From Aurelia coerulea (taxonomy: Eukaryota; Cnidaria; Scyphozoa; Semaeostomeae; Ulmaridae), in contig CM076949.1 in NCBI GenBank assembly GCA_039566865.1, positions 20,498,501 to 20,562,500 of the forward strand: a stretch of DNA of 64,000 bases. The letters are read 5' to 3'. Below the pieces are notes generated by a model that did not search any database, was not told the origin of the DNA, and saw only the letters and a list, made by a program, of their open reading frames with translations. A program made the translations under genes and the position numbers. Each line of letters begins with the position of its first letter. Positions within the stretch are counted from its first letter, which is position 1. This document shows positions 10,984 to 22,139 of the stretch, piece after piece.

Positions 10984-12297
10984 TTTAATCAAAGATACAA
11001 ATCGGCTTTACACTCTCGCTTTCAATGAGAAAAATGATTTGCAACTGAAAGTTTCTCTTATTTATCGGAATCGCGTGAGAAAGTTTTGAAAAGTGATTAA
11101 ATTTAAGTGATTCATCAACAGATGCAATTTCCGGAAATGGTGTAATTTAAATCATAATGGCCATAACAAGTAATTAATTTGGAAATAACAGGAAAATTAC
11201 GATTAGCCTAAAAGAATAGTTTGATACAAAATTAAAGTGCCACTAAACGTTTGAAGAACTTTTCGTTATCTGATAGAATGATGCCTGTAGAATCTGATAA
11301 AATTAAAATCTTTGATAAATTCGAATTCCTTCCGTGGGAACGGGGGCGATTTCTACCCAATTTCTGGTGTCAAGGACGGGTCATGCGGGGAACTGGGAAC
11401 GAATCTCCCTCTGATGTCATACCGGGAATGCACATTTCCTTTCAATCAGGGAAAGCCGCACTGAACGACACGAGAGCGCAGAGCGCCGTCGAAGCCAACA
11501 ACGAATATTGCTTTTACTTTGGAATTACTTGTTAGTAATACTTCTACTTTAACTGATACTTCAATCACATTCTTGGAAGACGACTAGGACATGGAGATAG
11601 CAGAAGAAGGGCTTCTAGAGGCCGTCGTTGAGCTTCGTGACTGGCAAGAAGAGGCATAGGCCTACTACATTTCTGTTATGATGATGGCGGCCCGATTGAG
11701 ACAAACCATTTGCTGACTTGCTGTTGTCTCCAATCTTGAATAATGTCTTCGAGTTTGCAGTCGAGAGCCTTCAAAAATAGCTGATAGTGGCTACCAGTTG
11801 CTGAGGTTTGTTTGTTTTACTTTCATAATGAACATTTTCAAGATTGTGGTGTTTATGAATCAGCAATTCATGCACTGCAATTGTCAAATGATTCATGACA
11901 TGACCAAACTGTTAACTGGCATATTTTAGCCTATTTACCCCATCAGGCTACCCGATGACATTTGCACACCAGGGGAAGTGACTAGCTGATGAAAGAGTGG
12001 TAGTAAATGTTCTTGTGAATATATCTCATTGAAAACATGAGAATTTCCACAATCAATCATCAGAACCTAGTGCTTTGTATACATAAAGAGTCAAATTTGC
12101 CCTTCCTTCAACGAAAATTGTCAGAAAGTGTACCCGCGCTTGAGCAAGAATGCCAAAAAGTAAACGTTTGGCTGTACTAGGAATTCTGAAAAATATACCT
12201 AGGGGCCCCAAGGTACCTTTAGTAGCGAAGAACCTCACCCCCTCAAGATTGCTTGCTTTAGTTTCATAACGATGGCTGTTTATTTTCTTTCAGCCAG

Positions 12298-13214
12298 CAG
12301 GCGCGGATCCAGTGGGGGGGCCGGGGGGGCCATGGCCCCCCCCCCCAAACTTTAAGAATTTCGCTTAAAAACCATTGTCTTAGAGAAAGAAACGAATGAG
12401 TTTCAAACCTTTACTTCCTAAAATAACCATGGCGCAGCTACACGATAACTCAGCTAACTACAAGCCAGTCTAACAAACTCACTTAAACTAAAGCACAATT
12501 CACCAAAAAGTATGAAAAGATGCGATTCTGAATAAAAATTTCATTCAGTGGAAATCGAACTTGAAAATCATTTGTTTCGTTCACTTTGTCAAATTGTCGC
12601 TGCGAGTTAGGATCCTCCAGTGAACTTAGCTGTTGACGTTTATTTATGATAGATTTCGCACAAAGACTCATATTTTCTGTTGCGAAAGTTATAAAGTGTA
12701 AATCAAGTCATTTCAATTTTAAGGTGCAAAGTTTAGAATACAAGTGAAGCTTGTAGAAACTTGGTGAGCTATGAGAATTTTTATAACTTACTAGTGACTC
12801 CGATTACGGAATTTACAATTGGACATTTCTTCCACCTAACATTGAAATGCCTCTGATTTGTGAATTTGAGATATACCTCGTTTTTATGTCAGTTTTATTT
12901 CCATTGAGGTGGAGCTTATTTCAGCGATAAGCATTCTCAAACTGGTGCTTATGATAAAAATTTCATTGGTCCCTCACTTTCCAAATGATGGCGCGTTAGC
13001 TTTTGCACAAAATATAAATGCCAGTTTGTATTTGAGGAGAAGCATAATGAAATGATGGGCTAAATGATCTAAGATGAAGCAAAAAGGGCGTTTCCCACGT
13101 TTTCCGAGAGTCTGAAGGGCGTGGTCACGAAAAGTTTTCCTGGGGGCTACGCCCCCAGACCCCCATTTCCCTTCAAATGGCCCTCCCCAAAGTCCAATGC
13201 TGGATCCGCCCCTG
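12298..13214. mobile_element. Non-autonomous hAT copy (917 bp) with TSD TCAGCCAG
   Basis: The ends CAGGCGCGGATCCAG and CTGGATCCGCCCCTG are flanked by perfect 8-bp duplications TCAGCCAG (12290-12297 and 13215-13222). The first 70 bases match the start of the large hAT at 7532. The last 130 bases, including GGGCGTGGTCACGAAAA and a GGGGGCT...GCCCCC stem, match the end at 16440-16577. It is therefore a deletion derivative or sibling of the same family, mobilisable in trans. It has no transposase gene. Confidence 0.92.
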
Positions 13215-13532
13215 TCAGCCAGTCAGGTTAATTGTGACAAAGAGTATGACCATTTTCTTCCCTTTTGCAGGTGAGTCTGAAGAAAACAAAAGTCAATATG
13301 TCTGAAGCTGAAACAATGTCAATTGCTGTCCACATTCAGAATTATTGAACTGGACAACCTAGCCCTGGATGTTTTATGGACTACCTTTCGCATAGATTAC
13401 TTATAATGATGTGATATTGATAACATACAGTGCACAGTTTACAATTCCCTGAAAATGATGCAGATGCATTTTTGGAACCAAAATGATCCAAAAAATTATG
13501 TTGCATAAATCCAATAATGTGTCTTTTCCAAA

Positions 13533-13600
13533 AGTTTCTTAATTTTTTGGGGATCTGAGAGTTGAGTTTCTTATGGGCCATTTCTTTTTCTCACATAAGA
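13533..13600 (-). mobile_element. Family A MITE fragment
   Basis: AAGTTTCTTAATTTTTTGGG, GATCTGAGAGTTGAGTTTCT and TATGGGCC appear in the same order as in the right part of 14860-15234. The terminal motif and the rest of the element are missing. Confidence 0.6.
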
Positions 13601-14130
13601 AAGATATATGTATTTGAATAGTAAAGAAATTACCATAGACAAAATCAGCTAAGCTTGGCTTACCACTTCAAGTCATGTAGCCATACTCTTGGGTTTCTTT
13701 GTATTATAGTACTTTCTGAATTCATGGCACAAGTTTTCATGCCACAAAATTTTTTAAAGTAATCAAAAGATGTTTCATTATAAGACTGATCGTTTGACTT
13801 GAAATGGGTGTAAACAAACCTTTGCTGATCTTGTAACGTTTGCTAAGATAGGAAATCAAATAACCCTAAGCATTGGTCTGAAGTATGAACAACGTTTGTA
13901 CTGTTTAATTTTAATCTCTTAAATAGTAAATATTCACAGTATGATTATTAAGTTTCTTAAAAACCAGTTAAATATTGCATGTGCATCAAAAGTAGCTTGT
14001 AGTGGGGTTAAAGTGTCTTTTCTTCTTTTTTCCACAGAGGAAACTGGTGCCAAGTGATAAATTCCACAGCTCCTTGCCTAAGGGGGGCTGCCAAAAATAT
14101 TTATTGATAATGAACATTTTGCCCAACTTA

Positions 14131-14287
14131 AATAGGCGATTGCGCTAAAGATGGCGGCAAGGAATTTTTACCAAGATGCACTGCATTCTTTAATCGAATT
14201 CCTATAGAATGGTAAAAGAGTCTTAATTAGAACGCAATGCATCTTGGTAAAAAATTCCTCGCCGCCATCTTTAGCGCAATCGTCTAT
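14131..14287. mobile_element. 157-bp hairpin MITE
   Basis: The left arm AATAGGCGATTGCGCTAAAG continues through ATGGCGGCAAGGAATTTTTA. It is the inverse of the right arm ending TTTAGCGCAATCGTCTATT. Arms are about 56 bp with a 45-bp loop. A diverged relative may lie near 50080-50130 (AATGCATCTTGAAAAAAAGT). Confidence 0.85.
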
Positions 14288-14859
14288 TGGCTTTTTTGCC
14301 TGGATATGGCAGATTTTACACATTTTCCAGTGTTAGGGCTGGGTGTGATCCCTCTTGCTTGCTCGTGTGCTTATGTCATCAAAGACATGCTACTGTTCCT
14401 GTCTGGAGTATGGGTCAAATCCTAGAAAAAAAGTAAATTTAAGAATTGCATTTTTGCAACTTTCAAGTGTTCAAAATGAGTGTCCAAAATTTTACAGTGA
14501 AAAAGACGGCTTCTTGATGCATCCAGCAATATATGTTGCCCTGCTGTTGACCCTTTTTGGGAGCAGCATAACATCTTCAAGAGGTTCAAAAAGGGGGAAA
14601 TTTGTGAGCTTCTTTGAAGAGTTTTCAAGCAGTCAAAGAAATCAAGTGATGGGCCTGAATCCCGTATCTTCTCATAAACATACTGAAATGAAATTCAACT
14701 CATCATATAATTCCGTAAATTATCTCTTTCTCCAGGTAGCTTGATCAGTATCATCTGGTATCAACATTCAAAATGAGGATTATTTTAAATTCTCCAATCA
14801 CCAACAAACCAAACGCATGATCAACTCAATATTCAAGGCCTATTCTATTGCTAGCTAAA

Positions 14860-15234
14860 TACACATATTTTTTTCTATAAGAAACTAAGAATTTGGGTCA
14901 GTACTGAAAGTTTCTTAATATTATCAGATTTTGAGTACTCAGAGTTTCTTACGAGTTTTTTAGAGGTTCCATAACAATCTTCATGTTCACTACCTGTGCC
15001 CTCGTGAACAAATCGAAACAATGTCTTTTTATCCTTTCCAATGTTTAGACATGCCTCAAGTACCTTACGAGTAATATGATACAGGAGACAAGTGAAAGTA
15101 AAGAAATGTCAAGGATTTCCTTTCTCAAAGTAAATAGTTTCTTATCTTCTCCCATTACTGGAGTTTCTTAATTTTTTGGCGATCTGAGAGTTGAGTTTCT
15201 TATGGGCAGTTTCTTATAAAAAAATACGTGTAAA
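14860..15234 (+). mobile_element. Complete family A MITE (reference copy in this window)
   Basis: Left terminus TACACATATTTTTTTCTATA then AGAAACTAAG; right terminus CAGTTTCTTATAAAAAAATA then CGTGTA. The terminal inverted repeats are about 25 bp. Several internal GTTTCTTA motifs occur in subterminal positions. No coding capacity. This ~375-bp unit allows the fragments elsewhere in the window to be recognised. Confidence 0.8.
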
Positions 15235-16167
15235 GTCACGCACTGTACCTTTCTTGTTGCTTCTTTCTTAACCAACTTCCATTCCTTCTCAAATGGTTTT
15301 GCATATCATTAGGACGACAGGAACTCCAAAATATTGAAAGGGAACGATATTTGCTCCCAAGAACGAAAAGTTTATCCGGAAAAACGTAGGTCAAATATAT
15401 TTCAGTAGGCCTATGGCCTAAACACGCTATTGTACTTGTACCACCGAAGCCTTTCTGGCTGCTTCCAGTCTGTCGTATATCTTTGCCTTGCTGCAGTGCA
15501 GGTCTTCATCATGATAAAATGGAATTGCAGGAGAAAGTGCTGATCCTTCGAATTACCTGCAACCTTTTATCTGGCACGAAATTGCTAGTGCTGATGTAAA
15601 GCGACAAATCCACTGCAGCGCGGTCATTGTCACTTCAATGTGTACTCTCTCTCGCTTTGCATTCCCGGTATGACGTCAAGACCTCTCGGTCCAGATCTCT
15701 TCATGGAATGATTTTACGCGAACCTGACACCAAAATTTGCCCAAAATTGGCACTTTGAAAAGCCATAGAAAAAGAACGGAACGTCATATCGAAAAATTGT
15801 TTTCGGTTTCAAGCAATGAAAACTAAACTCTATCAGATAACAAAAAGTTCCCCAAAGGTTTAGTGGCACTTTAAGTGCAACACACAAATAATGACTGCAA
15901 TCATGAATCAATGACGTCTTAAAAGGTCCTTAAAACGTCAATGGTTGCAAAATGAAAACCGTCTTGGCGTCTGCGTTACCCAAAAAGCAACACTATTTCC
16001 AATAAAAGCAAAATTGATACGAATTTACTAGTCAGTTGTGACAGTTACATTGCGATAAAATTTTTGGTGACTGCAATCTTTAGCAACTTACTTTTCAAAC
16101 TGATAGAGCAGGTAAGAAGAGATGATCCGAGGCCCATCAAATGTACGTTTGCTTTCATAAAAAAGGT

Positions 16168-16396
16168 TGTGTTTTTATAAGGAAGTAAGAACTTTTAGCA
16201 AGTGACTAAATGACTAAAAGTCTTAAAATTCTTACTTTTTGAGTACTCAAAGTTTTTAAAAGTTTGAACACTCTTCCGTTTATATCTCTGAAGATTAGCT
16301 GAACTTTGTCATCTTTGTAATGAAGTTTCTTAACTTTCTAGTGCTCTCAGAGTGAGCTGGCCTTCAAATAAAAGTTTCTGATAGAAAATGAGTGCA
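16168..16396. mobile_element. Diverged family A MITE
   Basis: TGTTTTTATAAGGAAGTAAG at the left and AAAGTTTCTGATAGAAAATG then AGTGCA at the right form weak inverted ends. Internal GAGTACTCAAAGTTT and GAAGTTTCTTAACTTT match the family layout. It lies inside the hAT but outside the TTAA element. Confidence 0.55.
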
Positions 16397-16585
16397 AATA
16401 GTCAGCCAAATAGTGCAATTGAAGATCTATTAAATAAATGAGAAAGGGCGTTGCCTTCGTTCTCCGAGAGTTTGAAGGGCGTGGTCACGAAAATTTTCCT
16501 GGGGGCTGCGCCCCCAGACCCCCGCTGATTTTGTTACTAAATGGCCCCCCCAAACTACAATGCTAGATCCGCCTCTGTCAAATCT

Positions 16586-16968
16586 ATCGTGGGAAATACA
16601 ACGAATAAGATATTCGGAAGTGGAGAGGATTCCCCGAATTTTCGACTGTTACTAGGGCTGTCGGAATTGGCTGCGCTCGCCTCAATCCCTTTTTCCTAAT
16701 TGGCCAATGGTCTATTTTTACAATACTTTGCAAAGTGGTTCTTTTTCCCACATTTATGACATATCTTACCAGCAGCTGGACAGGTCTGGTTTTTATGAGG
16801 GTAAGATCCTCCACACTGATGACATTTCTTTGTTTGTACATGTCCTTTCTTGTGCTGACTGTGTATTACACGATGCACTTCTTGTTTTGTTTCAGTGTTA
16901 CCTTCAATGCTACTTGCTTGCTGTGTACTTGTTTCATCTCTTTGGCCATCTAATAACATTTCTTTCAA
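16586..16968 (-). pseudogene. Gypsy-type gag 3' fragment with zinc knuckles
   Basis: The minus strand encodes a basic stretch with [15 protein letters not shown] and [14 protein letters not shown], a CCHC-type retroviral zinc-knuckle arrangement used for RNA packaging by Ty3/Gypsy nucleocapsids. The frame continues downstream to the edge of the hAT insertion at 16585. The upstream half of gag lies at 17671-18150, beyond a foreign insert. No protease or reverse transcriptase follows, so this copy is truncated and non-functional. Confidence 0.75.
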
Positions 16969-17660
16969 TGTTCAGTTCAGTTCAGTTTTTCATTTTAAAA
17001 TTCCACAACATACAAAATTCAATAATAAACAACATTAACTAAAGTTATTACAAGTTACAATGACTACAAAACATCTAATATAAACTATGAATAAATTAAT
17101 ACAGTAATACAATAAACTAGAATATAATAGACAGGAAACCTCCCACAACCACCCAGCAACCCACCCAACCCCCGTCCCATGCCCAGCATGCACCAAACCG
17201 ACCACAGGGACCAAAATCAGACCCAGATGCACCCCAGACCCCAACCGGAAGCACCACCCCCGATGACGCAAACAACGGCCATCCCCAGAACCAATCCCGC
17301 CACAACTCCACCCGCCCCATCCAACGCGCCCGAAAACACTGCAGCCAGACAGCATCCGCTGTCCAACCCCAGTACCCCCGAACACGCCAGACCCAAACAC
17401 GAAGAGCCACGACGAGACCAGCCCCAAAAACGACAGTCACAGACGCCACCCAAAATGGCACCCCCAGCCAAAGCCCAAAACGCACCCACGCCCAACCCAA
17501 TCCCCATGGCCGACAAAGCGCAAACCAAGCACAAAACGAAAGGCCAGGCAGGCCACCTGACAGCCACAGGAGACTCCCTGTCAATAATAATAAAGAACAT
17601 AAATGATAAATTTTACAACATAATTACATAGAATTTTGTATGGGGAGGAATTTCTTCAGG
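16969..17660. other. Insert splitting the gag: AT-rich ends, extremely C-rich core
   Basis: About 690 bp separates the two gag pieces. The flanks are AT-rich (16975-17140, 17585-17640). The core at about 17140-17580 is C/A-rich with almost no T (ACCCCC, CCCAGACC, CCAAAACG motifs). Open frames exist on both strands because of this bias, giving Pro/Gln/Thr-rich or Gly/Trp/Val-rich translations without recognisable domains. It may be a LINE or SINE fragment, or a skewed-composition insertion. The origin is unknown. Confidence 0.45.
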
Positions 17661-17670
17661 AGGAGCTCTC

Positions 17671-18150
17671 TCAGTAGATAGTGTATTTTGGATCTCGTAA
17701 AGCTTTCTTTCTTAAACTACTTGATGATCCATTTGTGACAATTTGCAACAATATTTCGAACTCTTTTCTATCCCCAAAGTCACAACGTGAGGCTAAGTTC
17801 TGTAATCGAACATGGAATTGACCTAAAGTCTCATTTGGCTCTTGTCTGGCCTGGCGAAATAAATATGTTTCATGAAGCAAGTTCTTCTGTGGCTCAAAAT
17901 GTCCCGTGAGCTTTTCTAACGCTGTTTTGTAATCATCTCCATTATCTGGGATTGTATTCAGGATATCTGCAACTGGTTCTCCAGCCAAATAAATCAACAG
18001 GGCTCTTTTTCTTTTATCATCTTTGATATCAGCAGCGACCAAGTACTGCTCGAATCTTGAAACCCAACGTTTCCATGCGTTACACGCGTTGGCAGGGTCT
18101 GACACTGCATCAAACGGAGGCACAGGTTGTATTGAACCAGCTCCTGCCAT
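17671..18150 (-). pseudogene. Gypsy-type gag capsid fragment
   Basis: 159 codons starting MAGAGSIQPVPPFD include WKRWVSRFEQYL, LLIYLAGEPVADI and ETYLFRQARQEPNETLGQFH. These are hallmarks of the gag capsid (retrotransposon gag family) seen in K02A2.6-like Gypsy elements. Gag assembles the cytoplasmic particle that packages element RNA. The frame ends early (RDPKYTIY) where related proteins continue, and an insert separates it from the zinc-knuckle part at 16586-16968. There is no adjacent pol, so it is a relic. A different Gypsy lineage from the element at 25065-32090 is likely, since the gag sequences look unrelated. Confidence 0.8.
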
Positions 18151-18457
18151 TTTCTTTTTCTTTCCTAGTTTATTCTCGTCGCCATTGTCGGATATTGAAG
18201 GGTGGATAGTACACCATTTTGTTGTCTGCCTCGTGTATCAACTCTAACTTAGATTCCGGGGGGCCTGGGTCTTACATATATGATAATAATCATAACCATA
18301 AAACATTACAATATCCACTAAAAGATTACAATATATATGTTACTTACACTACCTTACCTACAAAATTACTATACAATACTACAGGAACGATACCCCGAGG
18401 AGCAAAAGGCTGTGACTACCCCGAGGCCATTTAAACATTGTATTGAGCTAAAATTAC

Positions 18458-18577
18458 TATGGTCTGTCTCAAATTACATGCCATGAGAAATAACTGCGAT
18501 CAGGTTGACTTTTGTTTGGATTGGTAAATAAGGCATTATCGCAAATATTGCATGGCATGTAATTTGAGATAGACATT
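18458..18577. mobile_element. 120-bp hairpin MITE
   Basis: GGTCTGTCTCAAATTACATG then CCATG at the left is the inverse of CATGGCATGTAATTTGAGAT then AGAC at the right. Arms are about 26 bp with one or two mismatches and a loop of about 65 bp. Confidence 0.75.
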
Positions 18578-18599
18578 TAAAAATACACGACTTAACTAA

Positions 18600-18915
18600 A
18601 GAAAAACAAGAACAAAAACAAAATAAACTAAAATGGGACATGTAACATTGTGGCTGTGATGAAGTGACTTATAACGGAGTTCTTTGGAATTTTCTAACCG
18701 AATCGACCAGATTTGTGGATAAATTTTAGAGTCAGAAGGAGTATATTTTTGTTAAGTTCGTTGGGGAAATTTTTATCTCCAAACAATAAAATCTGCAGTA
18801 GAACATTATTTTGGACATTGGTGTATCCATATGGTCGCAGCAAATCGAAAACTCCAGAGAGAAGATCTCTGCGTGGTACTGCAAGAGATGGTCTATTGTC
18901 ACTAGGTCCTATGTT
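18600..18915 (-). pseudogene. Possible C-terminal tail of a LINE ORF2
   Basis: The minus strand reads ...RPYGYTNVQNNVLL, QILLFGDKNFPN and ILLLTLKFIHKSGRFG before a stop. This style of ending (ILLFG...N..IL..T..FI..S.RF) is familiar from the extreme C-terminus of several non-LTR retrotransposon polyproteins. No reverse transcriptase motif is present upstream, so only a 5'-truncated remnant would remain. The assignment rests on motif memory alone. Confidence 0.35.
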
Positions 18916-18948
18916 GTGACAGGTATAAAGTTTTAACTCTTGTTTCTA

Positions 18949-19108
18949 AAGGCTGATTTCCAGTCAGTGGAATTTTCCGAGCGGGCGGAATTTCCTTTGT
19001 CTGCGAGAGAAAATGTCGCCCTGGAATTGAATAGAAAGTTACGGCTGAGCGACCTTTTATTGTCTAAAATTCCGCCCGCTCGGAGAATTCTACTGACTGG
19101 AAATTCGC
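18949..19108. mobile_element. ~160-bp hairpin MITE
   Basis: GATTTCCAGTCAGTGGAATT continuing CCGAGCGGGCGGAATTT is inverse to AAATTCCGCCCGCTCGGAGA continuing ATTCTACTGACTGGAAATTC. Arms are about 40 bp, with a TAA/TTA context at the outer edges. Non-coding. Confidence 0.85.
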
Positions 19109-19109
19109 C

Positions 19110-20260
19110 TTAAGGCTTACACCACGGTTCCTTTTCAGTTCACACAGGAAATGGGACCCACCCACATAGAAGGAATTTAATAGGCTGTTTGATCGATCAA
19201 GTGAAATTAATGCTGGAGATCGCCTTTCATTGGTAGTTGAACGTTGATAAATCTAGCTTAATTGGACCCCTGGGACGAACCATTCATGCATCCGATGTGT
19301 TTTATTGGACATGGAGTGAAAAGGGTAGGGCCATTCTGCCGTCTACAGCACACTGGCAACATGGCTCAAAATTTGGTAAGTGATTAATTTGCCTATTTCA
19401 ATGTCAGGTATATACATGGACATAGGACTATTTCATCACTTTTTCATAAACATTCTCTCATTATGAAACGATTAGAAGATAGATAGGAAGAAAATGCCAG
19501 CCCAACTGATCTAAAGCAGCTCCAACGTACACTTATTATTATCTGTTTTTTTATCACAGGATAAAGTGAATTGTAAGTTCTTTCCGAAAGCAAGCTGTAA
19601 CAAATAGCCTCAGATTTAGAGAATTTTTCTCAATGTTATTGCAGTTACTCACAAAGCCGCTTTCTGTATCACTTCAGTCTGATCTTGGTTCCTATTTCAT
19701 CTAAAGAAATTAGAAAATATAGAGTGGTGTCGCCCATTATGCCCATGCCCGGGGAAGTAACTTGGACCAAAAGATGACGGGGTGTGCCGCCCAAAATTGT
19801 AGCGTCATACCCACCCTTATCAATTCACGTATTGTTTTCATACCCACTTTTAAGTATTTGGAGAAAAACATACCCAGTTTTATGGTTTTCAAATTGAACT
19901 GTATGTAACATGCAAGGGATTGAATAAGAACGTAAATAAATTAAAACTAACATTTTGTACGTTTTTTCTTTGTAAGAAACTTGGATCTGGCCATAGCACT
20001 AGCGTTTCATAATTCAACATGCAAATTTTCGCATTTTAGTACTAAAAAGTTCCTTAATTTGTTTCTCGTCTTTTAAACGTATGAATTGCCACTGTGGTCC
20101 CAACACTGCTGCAGATATGTTTCGAGACTGGCAATCTTCCAACTTTTTGACACCCTGACCTGCCCCAAGGCTAGATTCTGACATCTGAGTGACTAATGTA
20201 AATGTGACGGTCTGGGGACGAAGCACACAAGAAAATTTGCTGCAACATGGGGCAAATTAA
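19110..20260. other. Intergenic, no gene recognised
   Basis: Unassigned DNA. The stretch 19730-19880 (GTGCCGCCC, CATACCCACC, CATACCCACTTTTAAG) resembles the interior of the family B elements at 22140 and 58315 but is too diverged to delimit. Confidence 0.4.
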
Positions 20261-20261
20261 A

Positions 20262-21430
20262 TGAAGGGCCTGGGGGCAAGGCGTTAGGAAAATGTTTGGG
20301 ACCACGCCGTTTACTTAGGCTTAGAAAATGCATCTTCCAATACCACGAGGACTATTTTTGAAGAAGAATCCTTTACTTTGGCTTAGAATTCATCGCCCGA
20401 TATGATGCTTGCCTTAAGCGACGAGGAAACCTGAGGGCAAAGCCCCCAGGAATATTTTTGGGGCCACGCCCTTTACTTTGGCTTAAAATGCATCTCCCAA
20501 TATCATACTTGCTACTAGCGACAAAAAAACTTTGATGGTTTTGTGACAGTTATCCTATGAATTAGAGCGCGAGGAAAATTTTTGAAAAAAGATCCTTTAC
20601 TTTGGCTTAGAATGCATCTCCCAATATCATGCATGCAATTAGCGACAAGAAAAACTTTACCTGTTTTGTGACAGTTATCCTATGAATTAGAGCACGAGGA
20701 AAATTTCTGAAGAAAGATCCTTTACTTTGGCTTAGAATGCATCTCCCAATATCATGCTTACCATTAGCGACAAGAAAAACTTTGCTAGTTTTTTGACAGT
20801 TATCCTATGAATTAGAGCGCGAAGAAAATTTTTGAAGAAAGATCGTTTACTTTGGCTTAGAATGCATCTCCCAATATCATGCTTGCAATTAGCGACAAGA
20901 AAAACTTTACCTGTTTTGTGACAGTTATCCTATGAATTAGAGCACGAGGAAAATTTTTGAAGAAAGATCCTTTACTTTGGCCTAGAATGCATCTCCCAAT
21001 ATCATGCTTGCCATTAGCGACAAGAAAAACTTTGATAATTTTGTAACAGTTATCCTATGAATTAGAGCGCGAAGAAAATTTTGAAGAAAGATCGTTTACT
21101 TTGGCTTAGAATGCATCTCCCAATATCATGCTTGCAATTAGCGACAAGAAAAACTTTACCTGTTTTGTGACAGTTATCCTATGAATTAGAGCACGAGGAA
21201 AATTTTTGAAGAAAGATCCTTTACTTTGGCTTAGAATGCATCTCCCAATATCATGCTTGCAATTAGCGACAAGAAAAACTTTACCTGTTTTGTGACAGTT
21301 ATCCTATGAATTAGAGCACGAGGAAAATTTTTGAAGAAAGATCCTTTACTTTGGCTTAGAATGCATCTCCCAATGTCATGCTTGCCATTAGCGACAAGAA
21401 AAACTTTGATAGTTTTGTAACAGTTATCCT
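20262..21430 (+). repeat. 125-bp satellite array (about nine units)
   Basis: The ATTAG anchor recurs at 20561, 20686, 20811, 20936, 21061, 21185 and 21310, a strikingly regular 125-bp period. The unit core is ATCCTTTACTTTGGCTTAGA then ATGCATCTCCCAATATCATG. Two subtypes alternate (GAGCGCGA versus GAGCACGA), suggesting a 250-bp higher-order unit in part of the array. The left end (20262-20440) is degenerate and resembles the edge sequence at 33225-33300 and the end of the window. The same satellite occurs at 24690-25064 and 32091-32990. Confidence 0.95.
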
Positions 21431-21436
21431 AGTCAA

Positions 21437-21640
21437 TCTACGACTCATAAAAAAGCCATGTAAAAACGAGGACAAAACTAATGTACGAGAATTTGACCGA
21501 GACTTGGTCGGTCGATTGATTGATTGATGGATTCGATTGATTGTTCGTGCCGCAGGGAGACTTCCTAGCTGTTATGGAGGTCATGTGACTTTTCCACGCC
21601 TTCAAACTTTTTCGGAATGAGTGAACCAGTCAAGGTGCAG
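21437..21640 (-). repeat. Dispersed repeat, inverted partner of 58045-58255
   Basis: Shared features in reverse orientation are the CTACGACTCATAAAAAAGCC end, GTACGAGAATTTGACCGAGA, a GATTGATTGATGG run, CGTGCCGCAGGGAGACTTCC and CATGTGACTTTTCCACGCC. Identity is high over about 200 bp. No coding frame is shared. It may be part of a larger element whose ends I cannot place. Confidence 0.75.
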
Positions 21641-22139
21641 AAATGTTTTTTATGCGCGCGCAGCATTGCGTAATCATTGATTGAATACGAGGCTACTTGT
21701 TCACATGATACTGGCAAGGCGGGAAAACTGAACAATGCAACAGATTTGTTGACCTTTCGTGACAAGAGAAAATATAAACTTAGTTACGACTGTTGCCTTA
21801 TTTTGTAAATGAATGATTAAGATTACCGAACAATTATCTTTAAGCATTTTTGTTATCATTTGATGATTGATTTGATGATACAGTGTGGACTGTGGAAGGG
21901 AAACAAATACAAACTTTTCCATGAAGAGAAATGTGAAGGGGTGCTGATTTGCAATGATAGAAAGTATGGAAGTACTTTGTAAAAAGTGTGATTCGAAATA
22001 AACAAGATGATTAACCATATGAAAAAAATACCTCCCTCTGCCCCTTGAGATAATTAAATGCGAAATCAACCAGATATTTCTCAAAATTTTGTTTGAGCTC
22101 TGATTCAAGTTTCTGGCAAGCTTATCTAATCCTTATAAA

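Larger units (their letters stand above)
11236..15870. mobile_element. 4.6-kb TTAA-flanked element with ~220-bp inverted arms, nested in the hAT
   Basis: TTAA at 11232-11235 and 15871-15874 flanks a pair of inverted ends AGTGCCACTAAAC / GTTTAGTGGCACT. Similarity continues inward for about 220 bp, including shared GATGTCATACCGGGAATGCA-type sequence near 11415-11435 and its inverse near 15658-15676. TTAA duplications are typical of piggyBac and Kolobok elements. No transposase is recognised inside, so it looks non-autonomous. It contains the hAT copy 12298-13214, a hairpin MITE (14131-14287) and a family A MITE (14860-15234). Confidence 0.8.
7532..16577 (-). mobile_element. 9-kb autonomous-type hAT DNA transposon with 8-bp TSD
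   Basis: The left end CAGGCGCGGATCCA (7532) and right end GATCCGCCTCTG (16577) are imperfect inverted repeats, flanked by identical 8-bp duplications TCAAATCT at 7524-7531 and 16578-16585. An 8-bp TSD is diagnostic of the hAT superfamily. The element carries a hAT transposase on the minus strand (8382-10983). Its right half is inflated by a nested TTAA element (11236-15870), a second hAT copy (12298-13214) and MITEs. Without the nest the element would be roughly 4.4 kb, a usual hAT size. The insertion lies against the broken gypsy gag that starts just past 16585. Confidence 0.9.

Noticed and set aside
11251..11535. 94-aa frame at the left arm of the TTAA element
   Set aside because: It lies within the inverted arm sequence; the mirror arm at 15650-15870 is not coding for the same peptide.
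17179..17631. 150-aa Pro/Gln/Thr-rich frame on the plus strand
   Set aside because: Caused by extreme C-richness of an insert; overlapping frames are open on the other strand and no domain is seen.
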